A DNA stretch of 64,000 nucleotides from JAFAMB01 sp963775805 (GTDB lineage Bacteria; Verrucomicrobiota; Verrucomicrobiia; Chthoniobacterales; JAFAMB01): assembly GCA_963775805.1 (NCBI GenBank), contig CAVZKG010000005.1, positions 310,001 through 374,000 on the forward strand. Reading direction: 5' to 3'. The position numbers were made by a program, and so were the translations under genes. The notes under the pieces were generated by a model. The model did not search any database, was not told the origin of the DNA, and was given only the letters and a program-made list of their open reading frames with translations. Numbering within the stretch: position 1 is the first letter of the stretch; every line of letters starts with the position of its first letter. Positions 26,573-35,265 of the stretch are shown here, piece by piece.

Positions 26573-28153
26573 ATGCCTACTCCAGCAGCCCCCGCTTCAG
26601 AACTGAACAGTCGCGAGATAAGCGCCAAACATCGCCTAGTGATTTTTGCCTCGTCATTGGGCACCGTCTTTGAATGGTACGATTTTTATATCTACGGTAG
26701 CTTAGCCGTCTTTTTTGCCGGGCTCTTCTTCCCTCCTGGCAATCAGGTCACTGCAATCCTGACGAGTCTCCTGACGTTCGGAGTCGGATTCGTGGTTCGG
26801 CCATTTGGTGCACTTGTCTTTGGGCGAATCGGAGACTTGGTCGGTCGAAAATACACGTTCCTGGTCACCATTACCGTCATGGGCTTGTCCACCGCACTGG
26901 TCGGCGTGTTGCCGACGTTTGCGACAATCGGTTGGGTAGCGCCAATTATTCTCTTTTTCCTCCGGGTCACCCAAGGGTTGGCGTTGGGTGGTGAATATGG
27001 AGGCGCCGCGACCTATGTGGCTGAGCACGCTCCTCACGGTAAACGGGGTCTATTTACCAGCTGGATTCAAACGACAGCCACTCTCGGTCTCTTCCTGTCG
27101 CTGGCAGTAATCGGTATTTTGAGGCACTGGCTGTCCGTAGAGGATTTCAAGGCATGGGGTTGGCGAATTCCGTTCCTTCTTTCGGTCGTCCTTCTCGCGA
27201 TCTCCATTTATATCCGGCTCAAACTCCAGGAATCTCCAATCTTCACGGAAATGAAGGCGCAGGGCAAAGGATCAAGAGCGCCGCTCCGTGACAGTTTCCT
27301 GACGTTGCCGAACGCAAAATATGTCTGGCTCGCGTTATTCGGCGCGACTGCAGGCCAGGGAGTCGTCTGGTACACGGGACAGTTTCATGCCTTGTTCTTC
27401 CTTCAGAATGCATTGAGCCTCAAAGACTACACCACGGCTTATACATTGATCGCCGTTGCATTGCTGTTGGGGACTCCGTTCTTTGTGTTTTTTGGCTGGC
27501 TTTCGGATCGGATCGGACGCAAGCACATCATCATGGCCGGATGTCTTCTGGCCGCGTTGACCTATTTCCCACTTTTTCACCAGCTCACGAAATATGTTAA
27601 TCCCGCCCTTGCTGATGCCCTCAAGAGCTCGCCGATCGTGGTCTCTGCCTCGGAGGGGCCTGATCTTGAAAAGGTCAAGACAGATCTAAATACGCGTGGG
27701 TACTCCTTCTCTGTGAAACCGCCTGAGGCCGCCGGTGGAATCAGCTTTTCAATAGGTTCCACACAGGTCCAAGGGTATGAACCCAAGGCACTCGGTACGG
27801 CCTTGGCGGCTGCCGGTTATCCCAAGGTGGCGGACCCCGCGAAAATCAACTACCCGGGAGCGATCGTGGTTCTCTTTATTCTCGTTATTTACGTGACAAT
27901 GGTCTACGCGCCGATCGCGGCGTTCCTGGTGGAGCTGTTCCCAACTCAGATTCGGTACACTTCAATGTCGTTCCCCTACCATATCGGAAACGGGATATTT
28001 GGCGGACTTTTACCGTTCATCGCTGCGGCGGTGAGTGTCGCGACCGGGAATATTTACGCTGGGTTGTGGTACCCGATTATAGTTGCGCTCGCGACGTTCA
28101 TTATCGGCATGCTGTTTCTCCGCGAAACGAAGGATCGCGATATCCGGGCGTAG
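26573..28153 (+). CDS. MFS transporter of the metabolite:H+ symporter (MHS) family
   Basis: The 526-residue protein has twelve predicted membrane helices and MHS-type motifs: GTVFEWYDFYIYGSLAVFFA at helix 1, GRIGDLVGRKYTFL in loop 2-3, FLRVTQGLALGGEYGGAATY, and WLSDRIGRKHIIMAG in loop 8-9. An insert of about 90 residues between helices 9 and 10 (around residues 350-440) is longer than in ProP or ShiA and looks periplasmic. MHS members import osmolytes, organic acids or shikimate; the substrate is not evident. I chose ATG 26573 because the preceding 19 residues of the open frame look non-native. It lies downstream of the glt operon with a 271-bp gap. Confidence 0.85.
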   Translation: MPTPAAPASELNSREISAKHRLVIFASSLGTVFEWYDFYIYGSLAVFFAGLFFPPGNQVTAILTSLLTFGVGFVVRPFGALVFGRIGDLVGRKYTFLVTITVMGLSTALVGVLPTFATIGWVAPIILFFLRVTQGLALGGEYGGAATYVAEHAPHGKRGLFTSWIQTTATLGLFLSLAVIGILRHWLSVEDFKAWGWRIPFLLSVVLLAISIYIRLKLQESPIFTEMKAQGKGSRAPLRDSFLTLPNAKYVWLALFGATAGQGVVWYTGQFHALFFLQNALSLKDYTTAYTLIAVALLLGTPFFVFFGWLSDRIGRKHIIMAGCLLAALTYFPLFHQLTKYVNPALADALKSSPIVVSASEGPDLEKVKTDLNTRGYSFSVKPPEAAGGISFSIGSTQVQGYEPKALGTALAAAGYPKVADPAKINYPGAIVVLFILVIYVTMVYAPIAAFLVELFPTQIRYTSMSFPYHIGNGIFGGLLPFIAAAVSVATGNIYAGLWYPIIVALATFIIGMLFLRETKDRDIRA

Positions 28154-28313
28154 GCAGTTGAGGCGACTCAGCAGAAATAGCCCACCCGCAGGACGCGTAT
28201 GCTGCTTTACTTGGCGACGTTGCAGCGTTTCTCGGACAATTCGACGCTTCTGCGGTCCCGTCCTGTCTCAAAACTATGGGTAGCGCAATTCACGCAACTA
28301 TCTTATCAGTGAT

Positions 28314-29213
28314 TTGCGTATGAAGATTTTGGCTTATTCGAAGTGGGATGTATTACCAGTCCTCTGCGGGTTTTTGCATTTTGCGTACGTCCTCACGTTA
28401 TTCGCGCTTTTCCCGATTGCTCCCTGGTGGGTACTCGGTGTGATGGGGATTGTCTATTCGATCAGCATCTCCTGGAACATCAACGGGATTTCGCACAACT
28501 TCATACACAATCCCTATTTCACGTGGCACCCGTTGAATCGTTTGTTCGCGTTGATTGAGTCCCTCTCCCTGGGATTCTCGCAAACCTTCTATAAGTATGT
28601 GCATCACCGGCATCACATGGGGAACAGCGACAAGCCAGACGAGCAAGGTGAAACGGTGGACTGGCTATCGATTTACCGCCACGGACACGACGGTGAAGCG
28701 GAAAACGTCTGGAGTTATATCTTCCTGAGCTATATGCGCGATGATCCGAAGGCAATTTTTCTCGAGATCAAGCGCAAGAGCAAATTCGAGGCGTACTGGG
28801 GGGTATTCGAGATCGTTGCTTTCCTTAGTTTCTTTGTTTTGATGGGGGTATTGAACTGGAAGTTCATCATTTACTTCTTGCCATTCTACTATCTAGGCCA
28901 TTGCCTCTCTTATCTGAACGGCTATTTCCTGCATTTCGGAGGAAACCCGGATAAACCGATTGCCTGGGGTGTGAGCTCTTATGAAAAGATCTACAATGCG
29001 ATCTGGTTTAATAACGGATACCACGCCGAACATCATTTCCGTCCAAAATTGCACTGGACCAAGATGAAGAATCTCCACGAGCAGATCGCGGAACAGCAAT
29101 TGAAAGAGGGCACCCGCGTGATCAAGCCTCCGCACGCATTGGCGTTCCTGGATCCGTCGCTTCCGGCGAAGAGCACACCGCTAGTTCCTGCCCAAGAGGC
29201 GCACAGGTCCTGA
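28314..29213 (+). CDS. Membrane fatty acid desaturase
   Basis: The 299-residue integral membrane protein carries three histidine boxes: HNFIHN (about residue 62), YKYVHHRHHMGN (about 96) and GYHAEHHFRP (about 239), the layout of membrane-bound di-iron desaturases. Four membrane helices separate the boxes as in the family. It would introduce a double bond into acyl chains, with an electron donor not encoded nearby. The start codon is GTA-adjacent ATG... the first good ATG near 28320 gives MKILAYSKWDVL and would shorten it by two residues. Confidence 0.82.
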   Translation: MRMKILAYSKWDVLPVLCGFLHFAYVLTLFALFPIAPWWVLGVMGIVYSISISWNINGISHNFIHNPYFTWHPLNRLFALIESLSLGFSQTFYKYVHHRHHMGNSDKPDEQGETVDWLSIYRHGHDGEAENVWSYIFLSYMRDDPKAIFLEIKRKSKFEAYWGVFEIVAFLSFFVLMGVLNWKFIIYFLPFYYLGHCLSYLNGYFLHFGGNPDKPIAWGVSSYEKIYNAIWFNNGYHAEHHFRPKLHWTKMKNLHEQIAEQQLKEGTRVIKPPHALAFLDPSLPAKSTPLVPAQEAHRS

Positions 29214-29303
29214 CTGCCGATTCCTAGACCCACACTTCTCACGTCTCCGTGCGAAATGCGCACCGAGTGCCGACATTAGTCGGGGCAAGCCCCAAAGACC
29301 CGC

Positions 29304-29672
29304 TTAAAATACCGCAACCAGACTAATCCCGATTGCGATCAGGAACGAGGCCAACCAGGCGCGGGCCGTGATTCTTTCTGAAAGAAAAAGCCCGGATGCA
29401 AGCGCCACGAGGAGCGGGCTGACTCCTTCGAACGCGAACAAGCGGTTCAATTCGAAAATGCGCATCAAGTGCAGCCACAAAAAAAACCATGTGGCCATCG
29501 AAGTAATCCCGATCGCATACCACGCCGCGCGCACTGGTCCGCTTGCAATCGGTTTGTGGTCGGAGCCGGACGCGTGTTTCAGACAGACTTCGCCGGCAGC
29601 CAACGCGAGCTGGGAAAAAACCAGCATTACGAGACTGGATAAAGTCATCATTGTGACGGGCAGACTATTCAT
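29304..29672 (-). CDS. Small EamA/SMR-type membrane protein, half-transporter B
   Basis: This 122-residue protein has four hydrophobic helices and the look of a half-size EamA/SMR transporter: LVMLVFSQLALAAGEVCLKH at helix 1, YAIGITSMATWFFLWLHLMR in the middle, and FAFEGVSPLLVALASGLFLS followed by a last helix. Its start overlaps the stop of the next half-transporter gene upstream (8 bp). The pair resembles ArnE/ArnF, which flip aminoarabinose-phosphoundecaprenol across the inner membrane, but substrate assignment is inference. Confidence 0.65.
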   Translation of the reverse strand: MNSLPVTMMTLSSLVMLVFSQLALAAGEVCLKHASGSDHKPIASGPVRAAWYAIGITSMATWFFLWLHLMRIFELNRLFAFEGVSPLLVALASGLFLSERITARAWLASFLIAIGISLVAVF

Positions 29673-30138
29673 GCGAAAACGCCAACATCACGATTCCTCC
29701 CAGAATAAAGAGCATTCCCACGAGTCGCCCGATCGGAATTATCTCGTGTAGGACGAGCAAACAGGCCAAAGGAACCAGCAGATGCACCGAGGACGACAAG
29801 CCATAGGCCAGGTGAAGCGGCAGTCGCGGAAGCGCCGCGAGCCATAAGGATAGACTGCCGATGTACGCGACGATGCCCAAAATCACCCATCCGTTGAAGA
29901 GGGTCGAGAGGAATGAGATCGACCCCGGGAAAATCACGGTGGGCGGCTGGGTTGCACCAATTTTGAGCAGCAACTCCGCAAACGTGGACAAAATCGCGTT
30001 GAGAAGGACCAAACCGATCGGAAACCATTGCACTGCAATAAAGCGTCGCCCCTGTAGCCCGGTCGGGGTACGCTCGAGAATGTTAGTTGCAGATTTGCCG
30101 CTCTTCGCCATTATCCGGTTTGCATTTTGCTGACGCAC
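29665..30138 (-). CDS. Small EamA/SMR-type membrane protein, half-transporter A
   Basis: This 157-residue protein has four membrane helices with AILSTFAELLLKIGATQP at the N-terminal helix (E in the SMR position), YIGSLSLWLAALPRLPLHLA, and a final HEIIPIGRLVGMLFILGGIV. An internal ATG at 30111 (MAKSGKSATN) is an equally good start. With the overlapping downstream gene it probably forms a heterodimer. A role in polyprenyl-phosphate sugar flipping would complement the GT2/GT39/PAP2 operon at 17.6-20.6 kb. Confidence 0.62.
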   Translation of the reverse strand: MRQQNANRIMAKSGKSATNILERTPTGLQGRRFIAVQWFPIGLVLLNAILSTFAELLLKIGATQPPTVIFPGSISFLSTLFNGWVILGIVAYIGSLSLWLAALPRLPLHLAYGLSSSVHLLVPLACLLVLHEIIPIGRLVGMLFILGGIVMLAFSHE

Positions 30139-30195
30139 CGCTTCAGGCCGCAGTGCTTGATTACTGTCAGCGGACAGCTAAATGATTTTTACGAC

Positions 30196-31440
30196 ATGCA
30201 GCCTTCAGGTTCTTCAATAACAGGGACAGATACCCAAACCAAGCCTGGCCTCTCGGCGTCAGACGCTTCTTCTGTTCATATCTGTATTGAAACCACGTTT
30301 GGGTCAGCCGTCGTAGCCGATTCTGTTCCTAGTGAAGATTACAACGTTTGGGTTGCCGGATTGGACCAGTCTCCTCTGGACCACCGGTATTATGAGATTG
30401 TACACGAATCGCTAAAGGATCAATTTGCGCATTATTATCTATTGCTGAAAGACGATACTGGGAGGACCCGGGCTATACAACCGTTCCTGATCGTAAGTCA
30501 AGATCTCGCAACAGGGATGCCTCCAGTGGTTCGTGGATTGCTGGCCCGGATCCGAAGCCATTTTCCGGGATTTCTCAAATTGCGGATGCTCATGGTCGGG
30601 TCTTCCGCAGGGGAAGGGGATATCGTTTTGGACCTGAGAAGCCGGGATATTGCATGGACTATCGACGCGTTACAGAAGAGCCTGGTGGCATCCGCACGCC
30701 GTCTAAAGGCAATGCTGATCGTATTTAAGGACTATCCGAAATCGTATCGTGAATCGCTCGATCGATTGCGACAATTCGGTTATACGCGTGTGCCCAGCAT
30801 GCCGGCAACAAGACTGGAGCTTGATTTTAACGATTTCGACGATTTTCTGAAATCACGCATCAGCTACACGATGCGGAAAAACTTACGGCGGAAATTTCGC
30901 AAAACGGAGGGCGAACATCAAACTGAGTTCGAGGTCCTCAACGACATAACCCCCTTCGTCGACGAGATTCACCCGCTCTATCGGCAGACTTTGGGCCGAT
31001 CGGAGCTCAAGTTCGAAGAATTGACCAAATCATACTGGTGCAATCTCGGGCGTCGAATGAACGACCGCGCACGGTTTTTTATTTGGCGTCAAGGGGGCAA
31101 GATCGTGGCATTTGCGTCGACCATTGTGCACAAGAACGTACTCCGGGATAACTATATCGGACTCGATTACTCAGTTGCGCTCGAGTATCACCTTTATTTT
31201 GTCACGCTGAGAGACACGATTGTATGGGCTCTCAAAAACGGTATTAAGACCTATCACAGTGCACCGTTGAACTACGATCCAAAGTATCATTTTCGAATGG
31301 ACCTGGAACCACTTGATCTCTATGTGCGTGCGCCAAACAGGTTTTTGAATCCTCTCTTTAAGCGAATCCTGCCATTGCTGGAGCCGACTCGGTACGACCC
31401 GGTTGTTCGAAAGTTCTCGAATGCAAATGAACTATGGTAA
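30196..31440 (+). CDS. FemAB/BioF2-like GNAT acyltransferase
   Basis: The product is about 414 residues when started at ATG 30196; the open frame begins at 30127 but would overlap the divergent gene. The C-terminal half has the acyltransferase pattern of BioF2/FemAB-like proteins: RISYTMRKNLRRKFRKTEGE (basic N-lobe helix), HPLYRQTLGRSELKFEELTK, ARFFIWRQGGKIVAFASTIV, and a final HSAPLNYDPKYHFRMDLEPL. Such enzymes use acyl-CoA or aminoacyl-tRNA donors in cell-wall or lipid modification. The substrate is unknown. Its 3' end overlaps the next gene, indicating translational coupling with a ureohydrolase-fold protein. Confidence 0.7.
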   Translation: MQPSGSSITGTDTQTKPGLSASDASSVHICIETTFGSAVVADSVPSEDYNVWVAGLDQSPLDHRYYEIVHESLKDQFAHYYLLLKDDTGRTRAIQPFLIVSQDLATGMPPVVRGLLARIRSHFPGFLKLRMLMVGSSAGEGDIVLDLRSRDIAWTIDALQKSLVASARRLKAMLIVFKDYPKSYRESLDRLRQFGYTRVPSMPATRLELDFNDFDDFLKSRISYTMRKNLRRKFRKTEGEHQTEFEVLNDITPFVDEIHPLYRQTLGRSELKFEELTKSYWCNLGRRMNDRARFFIWRQGGKIVAFASTIVHKNVLRDNYIGLDYSVALEYHLYFVTLRDTIVWALKNGIKTYHSAPLNYDPKYHFRMDLEPLDLYVRAPNRFLNPLFKRILPLLEPTRYDPVVRKFSNANELW

Positions 31441-32323
31441 GGGATCCAATCCGCAGACGAAGACGTCAGAAACCATCCGGCTTCGACTGGATGACGCCTG
31501 GGATTTCAAGTTCTCGCCTTCATTCAAAGCCCCCTTGGTTGTGGATGCATCATCCTTTGGCCCCTCGTTGCGGTTTATAACAAAGAAACGTTCGATTGAA
31601 TCGTTTTTTGGCGAGTTCCGGGACAAATTTTGTCCATTTATCATGTCTGGGTCAGGGGACTTTCATCATCTGACTCCTCTGTTTGTCCGGCAAATCAAGG
31701 AGAACTTCGCGATCGTATCGTTTGACAATCATCCTGACTGGGATGTGCGTCCACCCTACTGGTCGTGCGGCGCGTGGGTGAATCGAGCCCTTGAAAATCC
31801 GCTGATCCAAAAAGTCGCAGTTTGGGGTTGTGGCAGCTTCGAGTGCACTTTCCCATGGCGCCTGCTCGGAAATCGACTGGCTTGCCGCTCAGATCGCCTA
31901 TGGATTGCTCCATGGCAAAGCGAAGGGAAGGATTACCCATCGTGGTTGCATCCGGTCTTATCGGGGAATTGGCAGACTCATTTCACAAGATTTGTCGAAT
32001 CAATCCGAAGTCTCCCTGTTTACGTCACTGTGGACCTTGATTGCCTCAGCGAAGAGGAATCAGTCACAAATTGGGAGAATGGGCGGTATGCGGTCTCGGA
32101 TATTGTATGGGCGTTGACGCTTCTTAGGCAAAATGTGCGAATTATCGGCGGGGATCTCTGCGGAGCGCTATCGACATCCCGGTACGGATCGCGTTTTCAA
32201 TCTGTTGCAGGACGTTTTGATCATCCCCGTCCGCGCGCTGTATCGGAAGAGGCGCGTCGCACAATTAACATGCGAGCGCTGGAGTCGATCTGGCCCTGTC
32301 TAATTGGGGAGTCGCTGTCGTAA
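31421..32323 (+). CDS. Ureohydrolase (arginase/agmatinase)-fold protein
   Basis: This protein of about 300 residues has the metal-binding pattern of ureohydrolases: SGSGDFHHLTPLF (the G-G-D-H block), AIVSFDNHPDWDV (D-x-H-x-D) and VYVTVDLDCLSEEE (D-x-D). It departs from arginase and agmatinase in having N before H in the second block and no S-x-D-x-D-x-x-D-P consensus in the third, so the substrate may differ. The ATG at 31421 (or 31427) overlaps the end of the acyltransferase gene; a TTG at 31403 is possible. Coupling to an acyltransferase suggests a two-step amidine or guanidine modification, which I cannot confirm. Confidence 0.7.
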   Translation: MQMNYGKGSNPQTKTSETIRLRLDDAWDFKFSPSFKAPLVVDASSFGPSLRFITKKRSIESFFGEFRDKFCPFIMSGSGDFHHLTPLFVRQIKENFAIVSFDNHPDWDVRPPYWSCGAWVNRALENPLIQKVAVWGCGSFECTFPWRLLGNRLACRSDRLWIAPWQSEGKDYPSWLHPVLSGNWQTHFTRFVESIRSLPVYVTVDLDCLSEEESVTNWENGRYAVSDIVWALTLLRQNVRIIGGDLCGALSTSRYGSRFQSVAGRFDHPRPRAVSEEARRTINMRALESIWPCLIGESLS

Positions 32324-32559
32324 TGCCGGAATCGCTTCGACGATGTTTCGATAACGCATTCTGAAGCCGTTTTCAGAGGCCAAAGCCGTCAAGAAGGGAG
32401 ACCTGAATTTTATTTTGGAATAACAGGTCCGGGCCTGCATCTACCTATATGCAAACGGGCGCACAGTTAAGAGACCAGACGTTTGATCGTCTTCTTAAAA
32501 CAGCTGTGCTGTTGCGAAGGTGACCAGACACCAACTATAAAAACTAGAAAGAGTTAAAG
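32324..32559. promoter_or_regulatory. Leader region of the bufferin operon
   Basis: This 236-bp non-coding region lies upstream of the bufferin precursor. It has a GGAATAACAGG-CTATAT-like element (32417-32447) that could be an ECF-type promoter, and a near-palindrome CAGGTCCGGGCCTG. A purine-rich AGAAAGAG precedes the ATG. The promoter reading is tentative; other bufferin operons respond to copper through extracytoplasmic sigma factors, but no such gene is in the window. Confidence 0.3.
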
Positions 32560-32832
32560 ATGATTAGACCATCCAAAGCAGTGATTGCAGGCGCGGCGGT
32601 CGCCGGCCTTATGACAGGTTCCTTTGCGGTTCGTGCTTATGCCGCGAGTACTACCACCTCCCACGCTGGTGTAGCGCTGCAGACCCTGGCAGACACTGAG
32701 AAAGGCAAACATGGGTGTAAAGGGCAGAACGAATGCAAAGGTCAAGGCGGTTGCAAGACAAGCGATGCCGGTTGCAAAGGCAAAAACTCTTGCAAAGGCA
32801 AAGGAGGCTGCGCGACCAATAAGGGTGCCTAG
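32560..32832 (+). CDS. bufA: Bufferin-type RiPP metallophore precursor (Cys-repeat)
   Basis: The 90-residue precursor has a signal-like N-terminus (residues 1-29, ending FAVRAYAA), a short linker, and a Cys/Lys/Gly-rich core. The core holds two copies of a 14-residue unit GCKGxNxCKGxGGC (HGCKGQNECKGQGGC, then AGCKGKNSCKGKGGC) joined by KTSDA, with six cysteines spaced by about six residues. This is the pattern of bufferin precursors (BufA2-like), whose cysteines are converted by MNIO enzymes into thiazole-type heterocycles that bind copper. It starts a five-gene operon with the MNIO enzyme, its DUF2063 partner, a DoxX protein and a secreted thioredoxin-like protein. Which cysteines are modified cannot be read from the sequence. 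Confidence 0.8.
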   Translation: MIRPSKAVIAGAAVAGLMTGSFAVRAYAASTTTSHAGVALQTLADTEKGKHGCKGQNECKGQGGCKTSDAGCKGKNSCKGKGGCATNKGA

Positions 32833-32857
32833 TCCGATAGCCCCCTTGAAGTCTGTT

Positions 32858-32879
32858 TGGCCGGCTTTCTCGCTGGCCA
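32858..32879 (+). promoter_or_regulatory. Stem-loop between precursor and MNIO gene
   Basis: TGGCCGGC (32858-32865) and GCTGGCCA (32872-32879) form a stem with one mismatch and a 6-base TTTCTC loop, 26 bases after the bufA stop. There is no T-tract. Such hairpins between RiPP precursor and biosynthetic genes often stabilise the precursor mRNA or reduce read-through. Its function here is inferred from position only. Confidence 0.4.
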
Positions 32880-32980
32880 TCGACAATCAACTCGGGGAGG
32901 GTGTTCTCGCGCGGCGATATGTGCCGGCCCCATTCCTCCTCGAAAGCCGAAAGCCAGTTTGTTAGAAAGTTATTAGGAAT

Positions 32981-33832
32981 ATGCCCGCTAACGCTTTTAA
33001 CGGATACACGGAATATGGCATAGGCATTGGTTTGCGAGTGCCGCATTATCGCCACATTCTCGCGAAGAAGCCTGTTGTTGATTGGTTCGAGATCATCTCC
33101 GAGAATTTCATGGTCGATGGTGGTCGACCGCTCGAAGTGCTCGACACGATCCTCGAACAGTATCGAGTGGTCCAGCACGGGGTAGCAATCTACTTCGGTT
33201 CAGCTGACAAGTTTGACCGCGAGCATCTCAAGCGGCTCAAACGACTCGTTAAATACACGAAGACCCCGTGGCTTTCTGACCATCTTTGCTGGGGCAGTGT
33301 CGACGGCCGTTACACGCATGACCTGTTGCCAATGCCGTACACCTTTTCAGTGGCGCACCACACCGCGCAGAAAATCAAAGAGGCGCGTGATTTTCTTGAA
33401 GTCCCCATCTGCGTCGAGAACGTGAGCAGCTACGCCGAATATCATGCTTCGGAAATGACCGAATGGGAGTTTCTCAGTGAGGTGGTTGAACAGGCGGATT
33501 GCGGCATTCTACTGGACGTGAATAACATTTACGTTTCGTCGCAAAATCACAGCTTCGATCCGTACGATTATCTAAATAACATTCCCCATCAACGGGTGGG
33601 CCAGATCCATATTGCTGGTCATTCCAAATTCGAAAAGTATATACTCGATACGCATGATCACCCGGTGCTTGATCCGGTCTGGAAGATGTATGCCCATGCG
33701 ATGAAACAGGTAGGAAATACTGCCACGCTGCTCGAGTGGGATGATCGCATCCCGTCGTTTGACGAGGTTCATAATGAAGCGCTCAAAGCCAATCAATTCC
33801 GGGACAAGCAGCTCATTGCGGCCGCCAAATAA
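32981..33832 (+). CDS. bufB: MNIO (DUF692) enzyme for bufferin maturation
   Basis: The 283-residue protein is a DUF692 multinuclear non-heme iron oxidase: GIGIGLRVPHYRHIL, WFEIISENFMVDGGRPLEVL, VVQHGVAIYFGSADKFDREH, LSDHLCWGSVDGRYTHDLLP, ICVENVSSYAEYH, CGILLDVNNIYVSSQNHSFD and VGQIHIAGHSKFE cover the TIM-barrel metal ligands (His, Glu, Asp, Asn). MNIO enzymes oxidise cysteine residues in a partner precursor peptide. Adjacent bufA encodes that precursor and bufC the partner protein. Family length is about 280 residues, so it is complete. Confidence 0.88.
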   Translation: MPANAFNGYTEYGIGIGLRVPHYRHILAKKPVVDWFEIISENFMVDGGRPLEVLDTILEQYRVVQHGVAIYFGSADKFDREHLKRLKRLVKYTKTPWLSDHLCWGSVDGRYTHDLLPMPYTFSVAHHTAQKIKEARDFLEVPICVENVSSYAEYHASEMTEWEFLSEVVEQADCGILLDVNNIYVSSQNHSFDPYDYLNNIPHQRVGQIHIAGHSKFEKYILDTHDHPVLDPVWKMYAHAMKQVGNTATLLEWDDRIPSFDEVHNEALKANQFRDKQLIAAAK

Positions 33833-34736
33833 AATCAGTTCACACGCTGAGCTGAAAGAGTTGCAGCGCGTGATGGTTCAAGCGCTGTTTCGTCCCCTTA
33901 CACCTCAATGGGGAATGCAGAAGCGGTGGACCGACGGCACTCCAATGATATCGGTCGCTTCGGAGTTTATTAAGCCGAATGACCGGCTGACTTCGTTCGA
34001 GCGTCTTGAAATCTACAACCGTCAATACTGGTATCGAGTTCTTGACTGTCTCTACGACGACTACCCGGGGCTGCGCGCAATCGTCGGGGAGCGGAAGTTT
34101 ATGAAGCTCGCGAAAGCGTATCTGACACGTCATCCGTCGGAATCGTACACGCTTCGCAATCTCGGAAATCGGCTCGAACAATTTCTGAGGGACGAGCCTG
34201 ACTGGTGTGCTCCCAGAGAAGAACTGGCCATCGACATGGTTCGATTTGAGTGGGCGCAGGTGGTCGCGTTTGACGGACCTTCTAAGGAGCCGCTCACCCC
34301 GGATGATATCCTCGATACCCCTCCATCCAAGTTAAAGCTTGCCCTTCAACCGTATATTTCGCTGTTGGAATTGAATTTTGCGGTGGACGATTTTCTGATC
34401 GCCGTTAAGAAACAGGAAACAGACGGACTTCGTGGCGAAGCGAGTAACGCGAAGAATGCTGCACCAAAAGCGAGCGGGCGCCGGAAACGGGTTCGGTTCC
34501 CGAAGCGGGAGAATATTTATCTCGCCGTTCACCGGCACGACAACGTCCTCTACTACAAACGCCTCGAACAAGAGGAATATGCCATCTTGAAGTCACTCGA
34601 CCAGGGAGTGACGGTGGAAGACGCGTGCCTCGAAGCGGTCACCTTAAGTAAAAGAACAAACGTCGACTGGCCTGCGGAAATCAAGCAATGGTTTGATACC
34701 TGGTCCACGCTTGGCTGGTTCTGTCACCGATCATGA
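33774..34736 (+). CDS. bufC: DUF2063 partner protein of the MNIO enzyme
   Basis: The protein has an N-terminal DUF2063 domain (ELKELQRVMVQALFRPLTP, RLTSFERLEIYNRQYWYRVL, YDDYPGLRAIVGERKFMKLA, YLTRHPSESYTLRNLGNRLE) and a longer C-terminal helical domain. It is the HvfC/BufC type required with the MNIO enzyme to bind or present the precursor. The ATG at 33774 overlaps bufB by 59 bp; a TTG at 33816 (MRPPNKISS) would reduce the overlap and is also plausible because family homology begins only near AELKELQR. The name DNA-binding domain given to this family elsewhere is not supported by its role. Confidence 0.82.
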   Translation: MKRSKPINSGTSSSLRPPNKISSHAELKELQRVMVQALFRPLTPQWGMQKRWTDGTPMISVASEFIKPNDRLTSFERLEIYNRQYWYRVLDCLYDDYPGLRAIVGERKFMKLAKAYLTRHPSESYTLRNLGNRLEQFLRDEPDWCAPREELAIDMVRFEWAQVVAFDGPSKEPLTPDDILDTPPSKLKLALQPYISLLELNFAVDDFLIAVKKQETDGLRGEASNAKNAAPKASGRRKRVRFPKRENIYLAVHRHDNVLYYKRLEQEEYAILKSLDQGVTVEDACLEAVTLSKRTNVDWPAEIKQWFDTWSTLGWFCHRS

Positions 34737-35251
34737 GTGGAATACTAAATCTGGTCCGCCGCGCTTACAGGCTCCTCGTAGCGTTCGCCAATCTGCTGCG
34801 ATCCCCGTTTTTACTGGCGCTGCGCGTTTATTTCTTCTGGCAACTCTTTCAGACCGGCGAGGGCAAACTCTCGAACATTCAAAGGGTGATAGGGTTCTTC
34901 AAAAGTCTCGGAATTCCGGCTCCTCATATCAATGCGTACTTTGTTAGTTCTCTGGAATGCTTCGGCGGTTTGCTTTTGATCGTCGGTCTAGCCTCACGTC
35001 CGATTGCGCTGATGGTCACCATTTCAATGTGTGTAGCGTATGTCAGTGCCGATCTGGAGGCCGTCGCCAGCATATTCAGCGATCCGGACAAGTTCGTAAA
35101 AGCGGATCCGTTCCCATTCCTGATGGCGGCTTTGATTGTCCTGGTTTTCGGGCCCGGATTGATCTCGATCGACGCGTTTCTACAGCGCGTGTTTGGAGAG
35201 AAACGAGAATCAGAGCTCGATTACTCGACGAACGCGTTTTCTAAGAAATAG
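34733..35251 (+). CDS. DoxX-family membrane protein of the bufferin operon
   Basis: The 172-residue membrane protein has four helices with RVYFFWQLFQTGEGKLSNIQ, FLVSSLECFGGLLLIVGLAS-like segments and a final helix near residue 130, the DoxX pattern. Its start overlaps the bufC stop by 4 bp. DoxX proteins accompany bufferin and Hvf operons (there called D) and may act in redox coupling or metal handling at the inner membrane. The exact role is unknown. Confidence 0.82.
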   Translation: MSGILNLVRRAYRLLVAFANLLRSPFLLALRVYFFWQLFQTGEGKLSNIQRVIGFFKSLGIPAPHINAYFVSSLECFGGLLLIVGLASRPIALMVTISMCVAYVSADLEAVASIFSDPDKFVKADPFPFLMAALIVLVFGPGLISIDAFLQRVFGEKRESELDYSTNAFSKK

Positions 35252-35265
35252 CCGGGAGATTCGCA

